In this document: piece after piece, positions 17,393 to 24,500 of the stretch
Layout of the letters: each line of letters begins with the position of its first letter
Position numbering within the stretch: the stretch's first letter is position 1
Origin: Demequina maris
GTDB taxonomy: Bacteria > Actinomycetota > Actinomycetes > Actinomycetales > Demequinaceae
Length of the DNA: 59,811 bases
Assembly: GCF_000971155.1 (NCBI RefSeq)
Contig: NZ_BBLX01000015.1
Coordinates: 1-59,811 of the forward strand
Direction: 5' to 3'
Position numbers and translations under genes: made by a program
Notes under the pieces: generated by a model
What the model saw: the letters and a program-made list of their open reading frames with translations, nothing else
Database searches by the model: none
What the model was told of the DNA's origin: nothing

Positions 17393-18043
17393 TCACTGGG
17401 GGCCCTCGAGCAGCCCGTCCTCGAGCGCGCGCTTGTACAGGTCGACGCGCGACTGCGCGGGTCTGCCCGCGTCCGCGTACTTGCGCCGGATGCGGCTCAC
17501 GTAGTCCGCGACGGTCTCGCGCGACACCCCGAGGTGGCGCGCCACCGAATAGGCGGTCAGGCCCGAGGCGTAGAGCGACAGGATCTCGCGCTCCCGCGCG
17601 CTGAGCCGGGCGTCGGCGAGCGAGTCGTCGGAGTCGATCGCGGCGGCCCAGTCCGTGCCGAAGACCTCCTGCCCGGCCGCGGCGGTGCGGATCGCGTCGA
17701 GCAGCACGTCGGGCTCGGAGGACTTGCGGATCAGCCCGAGCGCGCCGGCGCGTGCGGCGGACTGGATGAGGCGGCGGTCCTCGCCCCCGGTGTAGATGAG
17801 CACGTGGGCGCCCATCTCGTGGATGGCGGCGATGTTGGCCTCGGGCGTGGACCCGTCGGCGAGCCGCAGGTCCAGGACCACGAGGTCGAGCGTCCGGCCC
17901 AGGCCGGGGAGCGCGTCGACGCCCTCGACCAGTCCGGCCAGCTCGAGGTCCTGCGCCCCCTCGACCAGGTCGCGGAAGCCGATGGAGATGAGCGCGTGGT
18001 CCTCGACGAGAGCGATGACCCGGCGCTCCTTCGCGGCGGTCAT
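17393..18043 (-). CDS. LuxR/NarL-family response regulator
   Basis: This 216-residue response regulator has a receiver domain with acidic residues in ALVEDHALIS, the phospho-acceptor Asp58 in LVVLDLRL and the conserved Lys107 in LIRKSS. A LuxR-type helix-turn-helix spans about 147-205 (LSAREREILSLYASGLTAYSVARHLGVSRETVADYVSRI, recognised in pieces). The start is ATG 18041-18043 with AAGGGG about 8 nt upstream. It is the first gene of a three-gene operon with the histidine kinase and a kinase-like membrane protein. A 7-2-7 dyad in the divergent promoter region, of the spacing used by NarL-type dimers, may be its binding site. Confidence 0.92.
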   Translation of the reverse strand: MTAAKERRVIALVEDHALISIGFRDLVEGAQDLELAGLVEGVDALPGLGRTLDLVVLDLRLADGSTPEANIAAIHEMGAHVLIYTGGEDRRLIQSAARAGALGLIRKSSEPDVLLDAIRTAAAGQEVFGTDWAAAIDSDDSLADARLSAREREILSLYASGLTAYSVARHLGVSRETVADYVSRIRRKYADAGRPAQSRVDLYKRALEDGLLEGPQ

Positions 18044-18123
18044 GACGGTTCCCCTTTCCTGCCACGGGATTCTAGTCGAATCGGCGGTGAATTCCCTGGA
18101 AGCGGACCCGATCCGGGCGCCTA

Positions 18124-18139
18124 CCCCCATAAATGGGGG
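18124..18139. promoter_or_regulatory. 7-2-7 inverted repeat, candidate response-regulator operator
   Basis: CCCCCAT (18124-18130), AA and ATGGGGG (18133-18139) form a perfect 7-2-7 dyad. It lies between the divergent response regulator gene and the LRV-like membrane protein gene. NarL-type regulators bind heptamers arranged this way; binding here is inference. Confidence 0.4.
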
Positions 18140-18210
18140 CTTGTCCGGGCCTGCCCGTCACGAGACGCTCATCTCGAGGTACACGCGGGAGGTGGAGAGG
18201 GGTTCGGGTG

Positions 18211-18753
18211 ATGGGCTGGTCGACGGAGTCTGTGGCTCTCGTCGTCACGGGGGGAATGCTCGCACTCGTCGTCATCGCCTCTCTCCACTCTCGCGTGGCC
18301 CTGACCGCCGGCTCGAGGATCATCTTCCTCGTCGGCGCCGTCACCTTCATCGCCTTCGCGCTCCTCGCCGAGTACTCGCTCGACATGGCGGTGCCGCCGA
18401 TCGTGCTCGTGCTCCCGCTCGTGCCGGTCGCGATCATCTTCGTCATCGTCCGGCGCCTGCTGCACGAGGCGCATCCGCATCCGGCGGCGGGCACCGCGGT
18501 CGCCGCCGCGAGGCCCGGAGCGGTCACGCCGACCCCGTTCGGCGCCGCGGGCGCGGGCGCCGAGCGCCTCCTCGCGGCGAGCCCGTACGCGACCGCCGCC
18601 GAGCTGTCCGAGCTCGCCTACACGCATCCCGAGCTCCGGCCCGCGATCGCGGCGAACCCCTCCGCGCCGGCGAGCCTCCTGCAGTGGCTCATCGAGCAGG
18701 GCGAGCCGGCGGTGCTGGCCGCGATCTCCGCGCGGGGCCGACTGCTCGGCTGA
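18211..18753 (+). CDS. Membrane protein with LRV-like helical repeats
   Basis: This 180-residue protein has three hydrophobic segments in the first 90 residues (ESVALVVTGGMLALVVIASL, RIIFLVGAVTFIAFALLAEY, then PPIVLVLPLVPVAIIFVIV). After a Pro/Ala-rich linker, its soluble end (ELSELAYTHPELRPAIAANPSAPASLLQWLIEQGEPAVLAAISARG, read in parts) resembles variant leucine-rich (LRV) helical repeats found in actinobacterial proteins. I chose ATG 18211 after GGAGAGGGG rather than an ATG at 18133. It diverges from the response regulator and may be its target. Function unknown. Confidence 0.65.
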   Translation: MGWSTESVALVVTGGMLALVVIASLHSRVALTAGSRIIFLVGAVTFIAFALLAEYSLDMAVPPIVLVLPLVPVAIIFVIVRRLLHEAHPHPAAGTAVAAARPGAVTPTPFGAAGAGAERLLAASPYATAAELSELAYTHPELRPAIAANPSAPASLLQWLIEQGEPAVLAAISARGRLLG

Positions 18754-18771
18754 CCGGGTACTGTCGCACGC

Positions 18772-19200
18772 ATGCTGCGCCCGATCGTCCTGACCGCCGT
18801 CGCCGTGCTCGTCCTGGCGGGCTGCTCCGGCTCGGACGGCGAGCGTCAGGAGCTCGCCGTGGGGGACTGCCTCACGATCTCCGGCACCGGCGACACGGTC
18901 GGCGACGTGCCGGTCGTCGACTGCGAGGACGCGCACGAGGCCGAGGTCTACGCGACGTTCGACCTCGACCCGGGCGACTACGACGAGGACGCGGTGATCG
19001 CGACCGTCGAGGAGCACTGCGTCGACGGCTTCGAGGACTACGTCGGCGAGCCGTACCGCACGTCGTCGCTCGATGTCTTCTACACGTACCCGCTGGAGGA
19101 CGCCTGGGCGGAGGGGGACCGCCTGGCGGTCTGCGCGGCGTACGCGCCGGATCCGGACTCGGGCGAGCCCGTGGCCTTCGAGGGCACCCTCGCGGGCTGA
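18772..19200 (+). CDS. Septum-formation-family lipoprotein
   Basis: This 142-residue secreted lipoprotein has signal peptide MLRPIVLTAVAVLVLAGCSG with lipobox LAGC. The mature part contains conserved cysteines in VGDCLTI, PVVDCEDAHEAEVYATF, EEHCVDGFEDY and RLAVCAAYAP. This pattern matches the actinobacterial septum-formation domain (PF13845-like), in which the D-C-x-x-x-H-x-x-E motif is characteristic. Its role in division is by family name only. A TACTGT box lies 7 nt before the ATG (leaderless). It is convergent to a second protein with the same cysteine pattern, with only 1 bp between stops. Confidence 0.75.
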   Translation: MLRPIVLTAVAVLVLAGCSGSDGERQELAVGDCLTISGTGDTVGDVPVVDCEDAHEAEVYATFDLDPGDYDEDAVIATVEEHCVDGFEDYVGEPYRTSSLDVFYTYPLEDAWAEGDRLAVCAAYAPDPDSGEPVAFEGTLAG

Positions 19201-19201
19201 C

Positions 19202-19804
19202 TCAGGCCGGGGCCGCGTCCCCGCGCTCGAGCGAGCCCACCAGCGGCCGGTCCGACGTCACGACGCACACCGCGAGCCGGTCGCCGTCCGCCCACGTCTC
19301 CTCGGACGGCGCCCACGCGCGCCACGCGAGGTCCGCCGCGAGCGTGGTGGGGACGATGCGCGCCACGCGGGCCGCGCAGAAGTCGAGCGCGGTGGCGGCG
19401 ACCGCGTCGGCGCCCGGCCAGGCGGCGTCGGTGAACGTGTGGTCGGCGACCGTCTCGGCCCGGTGCGGCTCCGCGCACGGCACCGCGGTCACGCGGCCTG
19501 CCGACGGACCGTCCGCGGGAGCCTCCTGCAGGCACAGCCCCGCGACGACCGCGACGGACTCGAGGCCGCCCGTGGCGCCCCGCTGCGCGGGCTCGACCGC
19601 ACGGGCGTGCGCCTCGAGCGCCACGTCGGCGATGACGCCCCCGACGATCGCCACCGCGGCGGCGCCGCCCACGATCCACGCGAGCCGCGCGCGGCGGCGA
19701 CGATGCGGGCGGCGGGCCGGTGGCGCGGCCACCGTCGGCGCGGGGGGCGCGGCGGGCGGTCGCTCGCCGAGGGTGGGCGGCGGCGCGAAGCCGTCCCCCG
19801 TCAT
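19202..19804 (-). CDS. Septum-formation-family membrane protein
   Basis: This 200-residue protein has a Pro/Ala-rich cytoplasmic leader, a basic stretch (RRPHRRRRAR), one transmembrane helix (LAWIVGGAAAVAIVGGVIADVAL, about 41-63) and an extracytoplasmic domain. That domain contains GLCLQEAP, VPCAEPHRAETVADHTF, DFCAARVARIV and RLAVCVV. The C-x-x-P-H-x-x-E spacing and four cysteines parallel the lipoprotein encoded convergently next door, so both probably belong to the same septum-formation family. ATG 19802-19804 overlaps the exonuclease stop (TGATG), so it is translated with xthA. Confidence 0.68.
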   Translation of the reverse strand: MTGDGFAPPPTLGERPPAAPPAPTVAAPPARRPHRRRRARLAWIVGGAAAVAIVGGVIADVALEAHARAVEPAQRGATGGLESVAVVAGLCLQEAPADGPSAGRVTAVPCAEPHRAETVADHTFTDAAWPGADAVAATALDFCAARVARIVPTTLAADLAWRAWAPSEETWADGDRLAVCVVTSDRPLVGSLERGDAAPA

Positions 19805-20592
19805 CAGGCGTCCGCGATCTCGACCACGACGGGGACGTGGTCCGACGCGCCCTTGCCCTTGCGCTCGTCGCGCACGATCGACGCTCCCGTGGCACGCTCC
19901 GCGAGCGGCGCGGACGCGTACACGAAGTCGATCCGCATGCCCTCGCCCTTGGGGAAGCGCAGCGCCTTGTAGTCCCAGAACGTGTAGGTGCGCTCCGCGG
20001 GGATGAAGCGGCGCGACAGCTCGGTGTAGCCGGCGTCCTCGAAGGCGTGGAAGGCGGCGCGCGCCTCGGGGGTCACGTGCGTGACGGCCTCGGAGTCCTC
20101 CTCGGACCAGATGTCGGTCGCGAGCGGCGCGACGTTGAAGTCGCCGACGAGCGCCGTCGGCAGGTCCGCCCAGGTGGTCGCCGCCTCGCGCAGGCGCGCG
20201 AGGAAGTCGAGCTTGTACGTGTAGTGCGGGTCCTCGAGGCCGCGCCCGTTGGGCACGTACAGGCTCCACACGCGGACGCCGCCGGCGGTCGCCCCGAGCG
20301 CGCGCGCCTCGACGACCGGGTCGCCGGTCTTCGCGAAGCCGGGCTGCTCGGGGAACGAGGTCTCGACGTCGGTCAGCCCCACGCGCGACGCGATCGCGAC
20401 GCCGTTCCACTGGTTGAGGCCGTGGATCGCGAGCTCGTACCCGGCGGCCTCGAAGGCCTCCCGCGGGAACTGCTCGGGCTTGCACTTGATCTCCTGCATC
20501 GCGAGCACGTCCGTCTCGGACCGCTCGAGCCAGTCGACCACACGGTCGACGCGGGCACGGATGGAGTTCACGTTCCAGGTGGCGAGGCGCAT
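19804..20592 (-). CDS. xth: Exodeoxyribonuclease III (AP endonuclease)
   Basis: This DNA-repair nuclease of the exonuclease III/APE1 family, 262 residues, cleaves DNA at abasic sites and trims 3' ends. Family motifs in order are MRLATWNVNSIRAR, AMQEIKC (metal-binding Glu), SLYVPNGRGLED, LVGDFNVAP, ERTYTFWDY, RIDFVYAS and SDHVPVV with the catalytic Asp-His pair. The start is ATG 20590-20592. On this strand TAGTTT lies 7 nt upstream, so it seems leaderless. It diverges from an SDR gene, and the shared 45-bp gap contains a hairpin bearing the dispersed word in its loop. Confidence 0.95.
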   Translation of the reverse strand: MRLATWNVNSIRARVDRVVDWLERSETDVLAMQEIKCKPEQFPREAFEAAGYELAIHGLNQWNGVAIASRVGLTDVETSFPEQPGFAKTGDPVVEARALGATAGGVRVWSLYVPNGRGLEDPHYTYKLDFLARLREAATTWADLPTALVGDFNVAPLATDIWSEEDSEAVTHVTPEARAAFHAFEDAGYTELSRRFIPAERTYTFWDYKALRFPKGEGMRIDFVYASAPLAERATGASIVRDERKGKGASDHVPVVVEIADA

Positions 20593-20602
20593 GGGGACCA
20601 AA

Positions 20603-20627
20603 CTACCGGCGGACGATGCGCCGGTAG
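20603..20627. promoter_or_regulatory. Divergent leaderless promoters overlapping a hairpin
   Basis: CTACCGGCG (20603-20611) and CGCCGGTAG (20619-20627) form a perfect 9-bp dyad with the loop GACGATG, part of a GGACGATGCG word. The minus-strand -10 TAGTTT (20600-20605, for xth) and plus-strand -10 TAGCCT (20625-20630, for the SDR) sit at its two edges, so any protein or structure here could affect both genes. Confidence 0.55.
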
Positions 20628-20636
20628 CCTCGTCGC

Positions 20637-21401
20637 ATGGCCATCGCACTGGTGACGGGAGCCTCCGCCGGGCTCGGCGAGGAGTTCGCGTGGCAGCTCG
20701 CCACCGCGGGACACGACGTGGTGCTGGTGGCGCGCTCGCGCGACCGGCTCAGCGAGGTCGCCGAGGTGCTCACCTCCGCGACGGGGAGCGGCGCCGAGAT
20801 CCTGCCCGCGGACCTCACCACCGAGGAGGGCCGCGAGGCGGTCGCCGCGCGGCTGACGGCGGACGAGCGCCCCGTGAGCCTGCTGGTCAACAACGCGGGC
20901 TTCGGCATCGGCGCCTCGTTCCTCGACTCCACGTGGGACCAGGAGCGCGCGCTGCTGGACATCCACGTCACCGCGCCGATGCGGCTCGCCCACGCGGCAC
21001 TGCCCGGGATGGTGGCGCGCGGCCACGGCGCGGTCCTCAACGTCTCCTCGGTGGCCGCGCACCTCGGGAACTCGACGTACGCGGCGCACAAGCGCTGGGC
21101 CGTCGACTTCACGCAGGCGCTGGCCGGTCAGCTCGCGGGGACGGGCGTGACCGCCACGGCCGTCCTGCCGGGCCTGGTGCGCACGCGCTTCCACGACTCG
21201 GACGCGTTGAGCCACATGCGCCACGAGTTCCCCGAGCCCGTCTGGCTCGACCCGGAGCGGGTCGTGACGTCCGCGCTCGCGGCCGTGCGCCGCGGCCAGA
21301 CCGTGGTGACGCCGTCCGTGGGCTACGCGCTCGCGGGCTCGGTGCTGCGGGCCGTCCCGCAGCGGGTCACCCGCGGCCGCCGCAGCCAGCAGCGCGACTG
21401 A
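20637..21401 (+). CDS. Short-chain dehydrogenase/reductase
   Basis: This 254-residue NAD(P)-dependent oxidoreductase of the classical SDR family has cofactor motif ALVTGASAGLGEEFA (TGxxxGxG) at the N terminus, LLVNNAGFG, catalytic Ser in LNVSSVAAHLG and the Tyr-Lys pair in YAAHKRWAV. A C-terminal basic tail (VTRGRRSQQRD) is unusual but short. The start is ATG 20637, 6 nt after TAGCCT. The substrate is unknown and the neighbours (exonuclease III, pyrE) give no clue. Confidence 0.88.
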   Translation: MAIALVTGASAGLGEEFAWQLATAGHDVVLVARSRDRLSEVAEVLTSATGSGAEILPADLTTEEGREAVAARLTADERPVSLLVNNAGFGIGASFLDSTWDQERALLDIHVTAPMRLAHAALPGMVARGHGAVLNVSSVAAHLGNSTYAAHKRWAVDFTQALAGQLAGTGVTATAVLPGLVRTRFHDSDALSHMRHEFPEPVWLDPERVVTSALAAVRRGQTVVTPSVGYALAGSVLRAVPQRVTRGRRSQQRD

Positions 21402-21415
21402 AACCGTCGTCTGGC

Positions 21416-21520
21416 GCGCCTCTCCACACGAGAGATGCAACTAGCCACCCGAAACCCGCGTCCTCCGGCCGAAGTTGCATCGGAGAGCGCTCTCCTCCCG
21501 CGCCATGTGTGGAGAGGCGC
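21416..21520. repeat. 105-bp element with nested inverted repeats
   Basis: Outer 14-bp arms (21416-21429 and 21507-21520) are perfect inverted repeats. Inside, GATGCAACT (21434-21442) pairs with AGTTGCATC (21473-21481), and a 14-bp perfect palindrome GGAGAGCGCTCTCC follows at 21482-21495. The element fills the gap between the SDR and pyrE. It could be a small non-autonomous mobile element, a REP-like unit or a structured RNA. No flanking target duplication was identified. Confidence 0.65.
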
Positions 21521-21561
21521 TTCGAGGGGAGCGCGCATCGTCCCCGGCTACCCTTGACCCC

Positions 21562-22128
21562 ATGACCACCGGCACCCCGCGCGAGCAGCTGCGCGACCTC
21601 ATTAAGGAGCTGGCCGTCGTCCACGGCCGCATCACCCTCGCGTCGGGCAAGGAGGCGGACTACTACGTCGACCTGCGCCGCATCACGCTGCACCACCGTG
21701 CCGCGCCGCTCGTGGGCCACGTGCTGCTCGACGCGCTCGAGGAGGCCGGCTTCGGCCCGGCCGACGTCGACGCGGTGGGCGGCCTCACCCTCGGCGCCGA
21801 CCCGGTCGCGACGGCCCTCATGCACGCCGCCGCGTCGCGCGGGCTCGACCTCGACGCGTTCGTGGTCCGCAAGGAGAACAAGGCGCACGGCCTGCAGCGC
21901 CGGATCGAGGGCCCGGACGTCGCGGGCCGCACGGTGGTCGCCGTCGAGGACACCTCGACCACCGGCGGCTCGGTGCTGACCGCGGTGAGCGCGCTGCGCG
22001 AGGCCGGTGCGGACGTCGTCGCGGTCGCCGTGATCGTCGACCGCGACACCGGCGCGCGCCAGGTCATCGAGGAGGAGGGCCTGCCCTACCTCTACCTGTA
22101 CGGGCTCGAGGACCTCGGGCTGAGCTGA
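21562..22128 (+). CDS. pyrE: Orotate phosphoribosyltransferase
   Basis: This cytosolic pyrimidine-biosynthesis enzyme converts orotate and PRPP to OMP. It is 188 residues. It has FTLASGK-like HGRITLASGKEADYYVDLRRITL, DAVGGLTLGADPVATAL, the catalytic loop VVRKENKAHGLQRRIEG and the PRPP-binding VVAVEDTSTTGGSVLTAV. All are characteristic of bacterial OPRTases. The start is ATG 21562, 7 nt after TACCCT (21549-21554). A copy of the dispersed word overlaps the upstream region at 21534-21543. It is apparently a single-gene unit, apart from other pyr genes. Confidence 0.95.
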   Translation: MTTGTPREQLRDLIKELAVVHGRITLASGKEADYYVDLRRITLHHRAAPLVGHVLLDALEEAGFGPADVDAVGGLTLGADPVATALMHAAASRGLDLDAFVVRKENKAHGLQRRIEGPDVAGRTVVAVEDTSTTGGSVLTAVSALREAGADVVAVAVIVDRDTGARQVIEEEGLPYLYLYGLEDLGLS

Positions 22129-22183
22129 GCCCGGTCGCGCGGCGCCCTTCACGCGCCGCGCCCCCCTCGCTAGGGTGGCCGCC

Positions 22184-23092
22184 ATGCGAGGGATGTCCGC
22201 GATGCGCATGGGCACCGGCGCGCTGGTCGCGCTCGGTGTCATCGCGTACGTCCTCGGCGGCCAGGCCGCGTGGATCCTGCTGCTCGTCGGAGCGGTCGTC
22301 GCCGCGCTGGCCGTCTGGGAGTACGTCGATCATGCCCGCCATCGCGGCGCGGCCGCGCGCTTCGCGCTCGAGCACGGCTGGTCGCACACCCCGCGCACGG
22401 CCAAGTACTCCCTGCGCTTCTCCGGCACGCCGTTCGACCTGCGCGGGTCGAGCGTGCGCCAGGAGGACGTGCTCGAGGGCAGGTACGGCGGCATCGACTG
22501 CGCGACCTTCACTCACGTCGTCGAGCAGCAGTCCGACGGCGAGCGCTCCTCGGCCCAGGTGTTCCAGGTGACCCTCGCGGAGCTTCCGGTGCGGCTGCCG
22601 CGGCTCGACATCGTGCCCGAGCACCTCGGCCATCACCTCGCCCAGGCGCTCGGCGGCACCGACATCGAGGTCGAGTCCCACGCGTTCAACGCGCGCTGGC
22701 GCGTCATCGCGCGCGACCGCAGGTACGGCCACGACGTGATCGACCCCCGGATGATCGAGCGGCTGCTCGCGCACGACGTCGAGGGATGCTCGCTGCGCAT
22801 CGACGGCGGCGCGGTGCTGATGTGGTCCGCCGGACGCGAGGGCGTCGACACGCTCAGCCGCCGCCTCGACGTGGTCGCCGGCGTCGCCCGCCGCATCCCG
22901 GACCACGTGGTCCGCCGCTTCCGGGAGCAGGGCGCGGCGATGGCGGACCCGGACGCGCCGTTGGCCGGCCCCGCCTGGGCCACCACCCCGGGCGTGCTGA
23001 ACTCGCGGCGCTACACGGGCATCGGCAGCGACGAGGCCCAGCGGTGGGCCTCGCCCGAGGACGAGCCCGAGGCGGGCGACCCGCGCGCGTGA
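22184..23092 (+). CDS. Membrane protein of the LemA-linked DUF3137-like type
   Basis: This 302-residue protein has two N-terminal hydrophobic segments (about 10-50) and a soluble domain. The domain contains EHGWSHTPRTAKYSL, a beta-rich core, and VESHAFNARWRVIARDRRYGHDVIDPRMIERLL. The last segment closely parallels TESHEFNQRWRVSTRDDAYAHAILAPHVIEELL in the gene after lemA, so the two are paralogues. The segment is typical of DUF3137-like proteins encoded next to LemA. I chose ATG 22184 because TAGGGT lies exactly 7 nt upstream. It probably acts with LemA at the membrane; biochemical role unknown. Confidence 0.65.
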   Translation: MRGMSAMRMGTGALVALGVIAYVLGGQAAWILLLVGAVVAALAVWEYVDHARHRGAAARFALEHGWSHTPRTAKYSLRFSGTPFDLRGSSVRQEDVLEGRYGGIDCATFTHVVEQQSDGERSSAQVFQVTLAELPVRLPRLDIVPEHLGHHLAQALGGTDIEVESHAFNARWRVIARDRRYGHDVIDPRMIERLLAHDVEGCSLRIDGGAVLMWSAGREGVDTLSRRLDVVAGVARRIPDHVVRRFREQGAAMADPDAPLAGPAWATTPGVLNSRRYTGIGSDEAQRWASPEDEPEAGDPRA

Positions 23093-23148
23093 CCCTGTCG
23101 GCCCCGCCCCGGCCCCGCTAGAGTCGCCACAGACGTCAGGAGAGACAC

Positions 23149-23706
23149 ATGGAATGGTTCCTCATCGCGCTCGCCGTGATCCTCGTCATCATCGTCCTGT
23201 GGGCGATCGCCGCCTACAACGGGCTGGTCCGCCTGCGGAACCTGGTGCAGGAGGCATGGCGCCAGATCGACGTCGAGCTGCAGCGCCGGCACGACCTCAT
23301 CCCCAACCTCGTCGAGACCGTCAAGGGCTACGCCAAGCACGAGCGCGAGACGCTCGAGGCGGTCACCCAGGCCCGCACCATCGCCGCCGCGCCCGGCTCG
23401 TCGCCCGCGGAGCAGGCGGCTCAGGAGAACGTGCTCACCCAGGCGCTCGGCCGGCTGTTCGCGGTCGCCGAGGCGTACCCGGACCTCAAGGCCAACCAGA
23501 ACTTCATGCAGCTCCAGCAGGAGCTCACCAACACGGAGGACCGCATCGCCGCGGGCCGCCGCTTCTACAACGCGAACGTCCGCAGCCTCAACACGCGGAT
23601 CGAGACGTTCCCCACGGTGATCATCGCCAACATGTTCGGCTTCCACCGCGAGGAGTACTTCGAGACCGAGGACATCGCCCGCCAGGCGCCGAACGTGCAG
23701 TTCTAG
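23149..23706 (+). CDS. lemA: LemA family protein
   Basis: This 185-residue membrane-anchored coiled helical protein has one N-terminal hydrophobic helix (FLIALAVILVIIVLWAIAAY) and then the LemA signature: YNGLVRLRNLVQEAWRQIDVELQRRHDLIPNLVETVKGYAKHE, seen as NGLVRLRNLVQEAWRQIDV and RRHDLIPNLVETVKGYA. The C-terminal FYNANVRSLNTRIETFP follows. The start is ATG 23149, with AGGAGAG upstream and TAGAGT at 23119-23124 as likely -10; unlike its neighbours it has a leader. It lies between two paralogous DUF3137-like genes, which suggests one functional unit. LemA function is not established. Confidence 0.93.
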   Translation: MEWFLIALAVILVIIVLWAIAAYNGLVRLRNLVQEAWRQIDVELQRRHDLIPNLVETVKGYAKHERETLEAVTQARTIAAAPGSSPAEQAAQENVLTQALGRLFAVAEAYPDLKANQNFMQLQQELTNTEDRIAAGRRFYNANVRSLNTRIETFPTVIIANMFGFHREEYFETEDIARQAPNVQF

Positions 23707-23711
23707 CGGCG

Positions 23712-24425
23712 ATGACGGTCGAGGTGGGCGACGGCGGCACCGTCGTCCTCTTCCTCCTCGTCGCGGCGCTGGCCGCCGGCGTCGTCGTGGCCGGCGCGAT
23801 CGCCTACCAGCGGGCCGAGCAGGCGCGCCTCGCGCGGCTGCGCGCGTGGGCCGCCTCGCGGGGCTGGACCTGGACCGCGCGGGACGACTCGGTCGCGGAG
23901 CTCCTCGGCACGCGCCCGTTCGGGATGGGCGACGAGCGCGAGGCGCGCGAGATCATCACCGGGGCCCGCGACGGCCGCCCGTTCCAGGCGTTCCGCTACG
24001 TCGTGGTCGAGCACTCGCGCGACTCCAAGGGCCGTCGCCGGACCACGCGCGACGACTACCAGGTCGTGTGGGTGACGCTGCCGCGCGGGCTGCCCGCGCT
24101 GCGCTTCGCGCCGGACGATGCGTTCCAGCGGGTGCTCACGGGCCTCGGCTGGGGCGACGTGGACACCGAGTCGCACGAGTTCAACCAGCGGTGGCGGGTC
24201 AGCACGCGCGACGACGCGTACGCGCACGCGATCCTCGCGCCGCACGTGATCGAGGAGCTGCTGCGGCCCGCGTGGGCGGGCGCGACGGTGGTCGTCGAGG
24301 GACGCTTCGTCGCCGTCGTGCGCCGCGGGTACCCGGACCTGCGCACGCTCGACGCGACGCTCGACCGGCTCGAGGCCCTCACCGGCACGATCCCGCCCTT
24401 CGTCCTCGCCGACTACGGGCGCTGA
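23712..24425 (+). CDS. Membrane protein, paralogue of the gene before lemA
   Basis: This 237-residue protein has a single N-terminal transmembrane helix (VVLFLLVAALAAGVVVAGAIAY), then a soluble domain. The domain contains RGWTWTARDDSVAEL, VVEHSRDSKGRRRTTRDDYQVVWV, VDTESHEFNQRWRVSTRDD and HVIEELLRPAWAGATVVVEGRF. The SHEFNQRWRV...VIEELL part matches the protein encoded before lemA. The start is ATG 23712, only 5 nt after the lemA stop, so co-translation is likely. Together the three genes form a LemA-centred membrane unit of unknown role. Confidence 0.65.
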   Translation: MTVEVGDGGTVVLFLLVAALAAGVVVAGAIAYQRAEQARLARLRAWAASRGWTWTARDDSVAELLGTRPFGMGDEREAREIITGARDGRPFQAFRYVVVEHSRDSKGRRRTTRDDYQVVWVTLPRGLPALRFAPDDAFQRVLTGLGWGDVDTESHEFNQRWRVSTRDDAYAHAILAPHVIEELLRPAWAGATVVVEGRFVAVVRRGYPDLRTLDATLDRLEALTGTIPPFVLADYGR

Positions 24426-24500
24426 GCCTCGCGCGCCGACGGCGCCCGCGCATCGTCCCTCCCGGCGACGGTCCCGGGCCATCGCTGGGAGGATGAGCGC

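Noticed and set aside
18133..18210. Longer N-terminus for the LRV-like membrane protein from ATG 18133
   Set aside because: That ATG is inside the 7-2-7 dyad and has no ribosome site, whereas ATG 18211 follows GGAGAGGGG at normal distance.
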